Source: Mycolicibacterium moriokaense (GTDB lineage Bacteria; Actinomycetota; Actinomycetes; Mycobacteriales; Mycobacteriaceae). From it: 64,000 nt of DNA. This document shows, piece after piece, positions 62,406 through 64,000 of the stretch (position 1 is its first letter; each line of letters begins with the position of its first letter). The stretch is taken from NCBI RefSeq assembly GCF_003347205.1, contig NZ_QQBJ01000021.1, positions 55,818 to 119,817 of the forward strand, given 5' to 3'. Made by a program: the position numbers and the translations under genes. The notes beneath the pieces were generated by a model. It saw only the letters and a program-made list of their open reading frames with translations. It did not search any database and had not been told where the DNA came from.

Positions 62406-62835
62406 GAAGTGGACGTCCCTCGGGGTCACGCACCTTGTCGGTGAAGATGAGCACTGCGTCGATGATGCCCCACACCACAGCGCCGAGTCCGCAGGTCACC
62501 AGTCCGACGACCAGTTGCGCGATGCCCAGGCCGGTGTAACCGAGGTAGATGCGCCCGATCCCGACGAGCCCGAACAGCCCGATCAGCTGGAGAAGGCCTG
62601 CGATGGTCTTGGACTTGTCCGACAACGGCTCGCCGGTCATCGGGTGGCGTCCATACGGGGCCGACGGATCCATGTAGGCCTGCGGATACTGCCCGTACTG
62701 TCCCGGCGGACCGTACTGACCCTGTGGTGGATACCCGGGCGGCGGCTGCGGCGCGTATCCCGGAGGCGGTGGCTGGTACTGCGGTTGCTGAGGGGGCGGA
62801 GGTCCCTCGGTGCCACCGAACTGCGGCTCAGTCAT
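62392..62835 (-). CDS. TM2-domain membrane protein with Pro/Tyr/Gln-rich N-terminus
   Basis: A 147-aa protein from ATG 62835. Residues 1-70 are Pro/Gln/Tyr/Gly-rich (PPPGYPPQGQYGPPGQYGQY). The TM2 domain follows: KSKTIAGLLQLIGLFGLVGI, GRIYLGYTGLGIAQ, and a second helix. TM2 proteins are small membrane proteins of unknown role. It forms an overlapping pair with the DUF2752 gene and may also read into gltBD. Confidence 0.8.
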   Translation of the reverse strand: MTEPQFGGTEGPPPPQQPQYQPPPPGYAPQPPPGYPPQGQYGPPGQYGQYPQAYMDPSAPYGRHPMTGEPLSDKSKTIAGLLQLIGLFGLVGIGRIYLGYTGLGIAQLVVGLVTCGLGAVVWGIIDAVLIFTDKVRDPEGRPLREGT

Positions 62836-62847
62836 GGCACCCAGCAT

Positions 62848-63283
62848 GCCAGAACACGAGGGCCGCTAGGAAGGTTGCGCCGCAACCAGTTGCGGGGTGT
62901 CGATCGGCCCCCGGCGCCTGGGTCGATGCTTCCGGGGGTCGAGAGCGGATTCTTCTCCGCCGGAGGACATCTCGACAGTGCCGGCTGGGCGTTGGCCCGA
63001 CGCCGTCAGATCCGCCCAATGCACCGGAACGTGGTCGTATCGTGAGCTATGCGCTACTGGTGGCACCGACTCCGACGACACCGCGTGACGCGCACGGGCT
63101 GGTCGAACACCGGGGTGGTCGGTGTGGCTGTCGCGATGGTGAATTGCACCACGTGCCGAAAACAGTGGAAGCAAACACGAGCCGGCCAAGATCCCACCTT
63201 CAGAAGCGATGCCGATCACAGCGTCTAGCGGTGTGCGTCCGAGACACGCCGACGACGTTGCGGCTCTGGCCATAACCCTGTCC
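62848..63283. other. Gene-poor stretch, no convincing coding sequence
   Basis: About 435 bp without a gene I can support. Open frames on both strands lack recognisable domains and good ribosome sites. A 59-codon plus-strand frame (63049-63228, starting MRYWWHRLRRHR, containing a hydrophobic GVVGVAVAMV and CTTC) is possible but unsupported. The codon pattern is mixed, suggesting decayed or acquired DNA. Confidence 0.5.
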
Positions 63284-63490
63284 TTACCTGCCGTTGCCGA
63301 ACGCGGGATTGAGAAGCCCGACCGCGCGGTCAGTCGGAACCACAACTCGGTGATGTGCACTATTTTCCCCGTCACGGAACCCGGCGCCGGAGGTCCTGTC
63401 GTCCGCCGTCGCTAGTCCGGTGCCGAAGATGGTCATCCCTGTCATGGCTGCACCGAGGATGAGAACCTTCCAATTGGCTGCTCGGTTCAT
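63284..63490 (-). CDS. Small secreted protein, 68 aa
   Basis: ATG 63490 is preceded by a very strong ribosome site (GGAGGAGG, about 8 bp upstream). The protein has a textbook signal peptide (NWKVLILGAAMTGMTIFGTG, cleavage after LATA) leaving a mature peptide of about 39 residues (DDRTSGAGFRDGENSAHHRV...). It has no Cys and no known family. The ribosome site and signal peptide are good evidence that it is expressed. Confidence 0.65.
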   Translation of the reverse strand: MNRAANWKVLILGAAMTGMTIFGTGLATADDRTSGAGFRDGENSAHHRVVVPTDRAVGLLNPAFGNGR

Positions 63491-63712
63491 GATGAGCGCT
63501 CCTCCTCCATTTGTGCCGCGCGCTTCGCGGTCGATGCCTAGCTTCTCGGCCGAAGATGATCGCCGGCGAAGGTGGAGATGAGACGGTTCTCATGTGCGCT
63601 GGATTCTTTTCGCAGCCGTCGCGGATTCCTGAGGTGCAGGATGGGCGAGCAGTCCACTGCGCCAGGGCATTTGCGCGGCGGTGGTCCGGATTTGTCGGAC
63701 CTCGCTGCGAGT

Positions 63713-64000
63713 ATGGGGTTATGGTCTTCGACCGCTTCTGCTGACGCCGTCACAGTCCTCCCTGGCGAGCGTTTGGAGGTGTTGTTCGCCGAGATGGCGG
63801 AGTTGACGGGTCAGCGCAACCGATCGATGCGCGGGTCGTGGAGATCGTCGCGGAGATGGATCGCGACGAGTTGTGCGGTTCCACGGGGCGCGGTCGATCG
63901 CGGCGCTGGTGGCCTGGGAGGCGGGCTGCACGTCGGCCAACGCCAACACCATCGCGACCGTGGCTCATCGGTTGGGGGAGTTTCCGCGCTGTGTGGCAGG
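63713..64000 (+). pseudogene. 13E12/DUF222 repeat-family gene, frameshifted, runs off the window
   Basis: The first frame (from ATG 63713) encodes WSSTASADAVTVLPGERLEV and LFAEMAELTGQRN. After 63820 the sequence continues only in another frame (IDARVVEIVAEMDRDELC). After 63878 it shifts again (FHGARSIAALVAWEAGC...NANTIATVAHRLGEFPRCVA). Together these form the N-terminus of the mycobacterial 13E12 repeat family (DUF222, often with an HNH nuclease domain). Each break looks like one missing base, so the copy is either a pseudogene or contains sequencing errors near a contig edge. Confidence 0.75.

Noticed and set aside
63049-63228. 59-codon plus-strand frame starting MRYWWHRLRR
   Set aside because: Possible but unsupported: weak ribosome site, mixed codon use, no family; mentioned only within the gene-poor stretch.
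62866-63375. Minus-strand frame of 169 codons
   Set aside because: No ribosome site, no domain, irregular codon pattern, and it overlaps the better-supported 68-aa secreted protein gene.

Overview
The window is a high-GC actinobacterial chromosome segment, almost certainly from a rapidly growing Mycobacterium (Mycolicibacterium). The backbone carries the mycobacterial gene set uvrB, coaE (with its GrpB fusion), rpsA, polA, an OB-fold/thiolase pair, pdtaR, a tRNA, a six-TM adenylate cyclase, tesB and pykA. This matches the order I know from the M. tuberculosis Rv1615-Rv1633 region, run in the opposite direction. It is interleaved with genes typical of fast growers: livKHMGF, a glutamine-type ABC transporter, dps and gltBD.

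1-5.85 kb: the right end of an integrated phage-like element, all on the minus strand. It has a large serine integrase, a Zn-ribbon partner, a chain of small genes joined by 4-bp stop/start overlaps, a phage WhiB protein and an excisionase-like helix-turn-helix protein. One winged-helix gene contains an array of 16-bp repeats that looks like a replication origin. The element has cut an MBL-fold hydrolase gene; only its last ~60 codons remain, fused to the junction and overlapping an SDR gene.

6-16 kb: an SDR, a large cyclase/ATPase fusion, class I aldolase, a lysophospholipid-acyltransferase-like enzyme, a universal stress protein, UdgX, an MgtC-family protein, an SCO6745-like protein and an MFS transporter. 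16-33 kb: uvrB, a DUF402 gene, an overlapping three-gene set encoding the three LigD domains as separate proteins (phosphoesterase, ligase, polymerase), a secreted protein, coaE, rpsA, a PrsW-like protease, a small SDR operon, a GH15 glucosidase/trehalase operon and polA.

33-44 kb: OB-fold/thiolase pair, branched-chain amino-acid ABC operon (livKHMGF, with a hairpin between livK and livH), pdtaR, an unusual short-variable-arm tRNA with a CAA anticodon, two tandem secreted Pro/Ala-rich paralogues, and cya. 44-64 kb: dps, a DUF2339 membrane protein, a histidine kinase/response regulator pair, a polar amino-acid ABC transporter, HdeD-like and DUF4190-like membrane proteins, a DUF2156 membrane protein, tesB, pykA, gltDB and two small membrane proteins. 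The right edge has a gene-poor stretch with one small secreted peptide and a frameshifted 13E12/DUF222 repeat-family gene.

Functional themes are DNA repair (uvrB, polA, udgX, split LigD set), nitrogen and amino-acid acquisition and assimilation (livKHMGF, polar amino-acid ABC transporter, gltBD), and cyclic-nucleotide and two-component signalling. All assignments come from reading the sequence; no database search was run.
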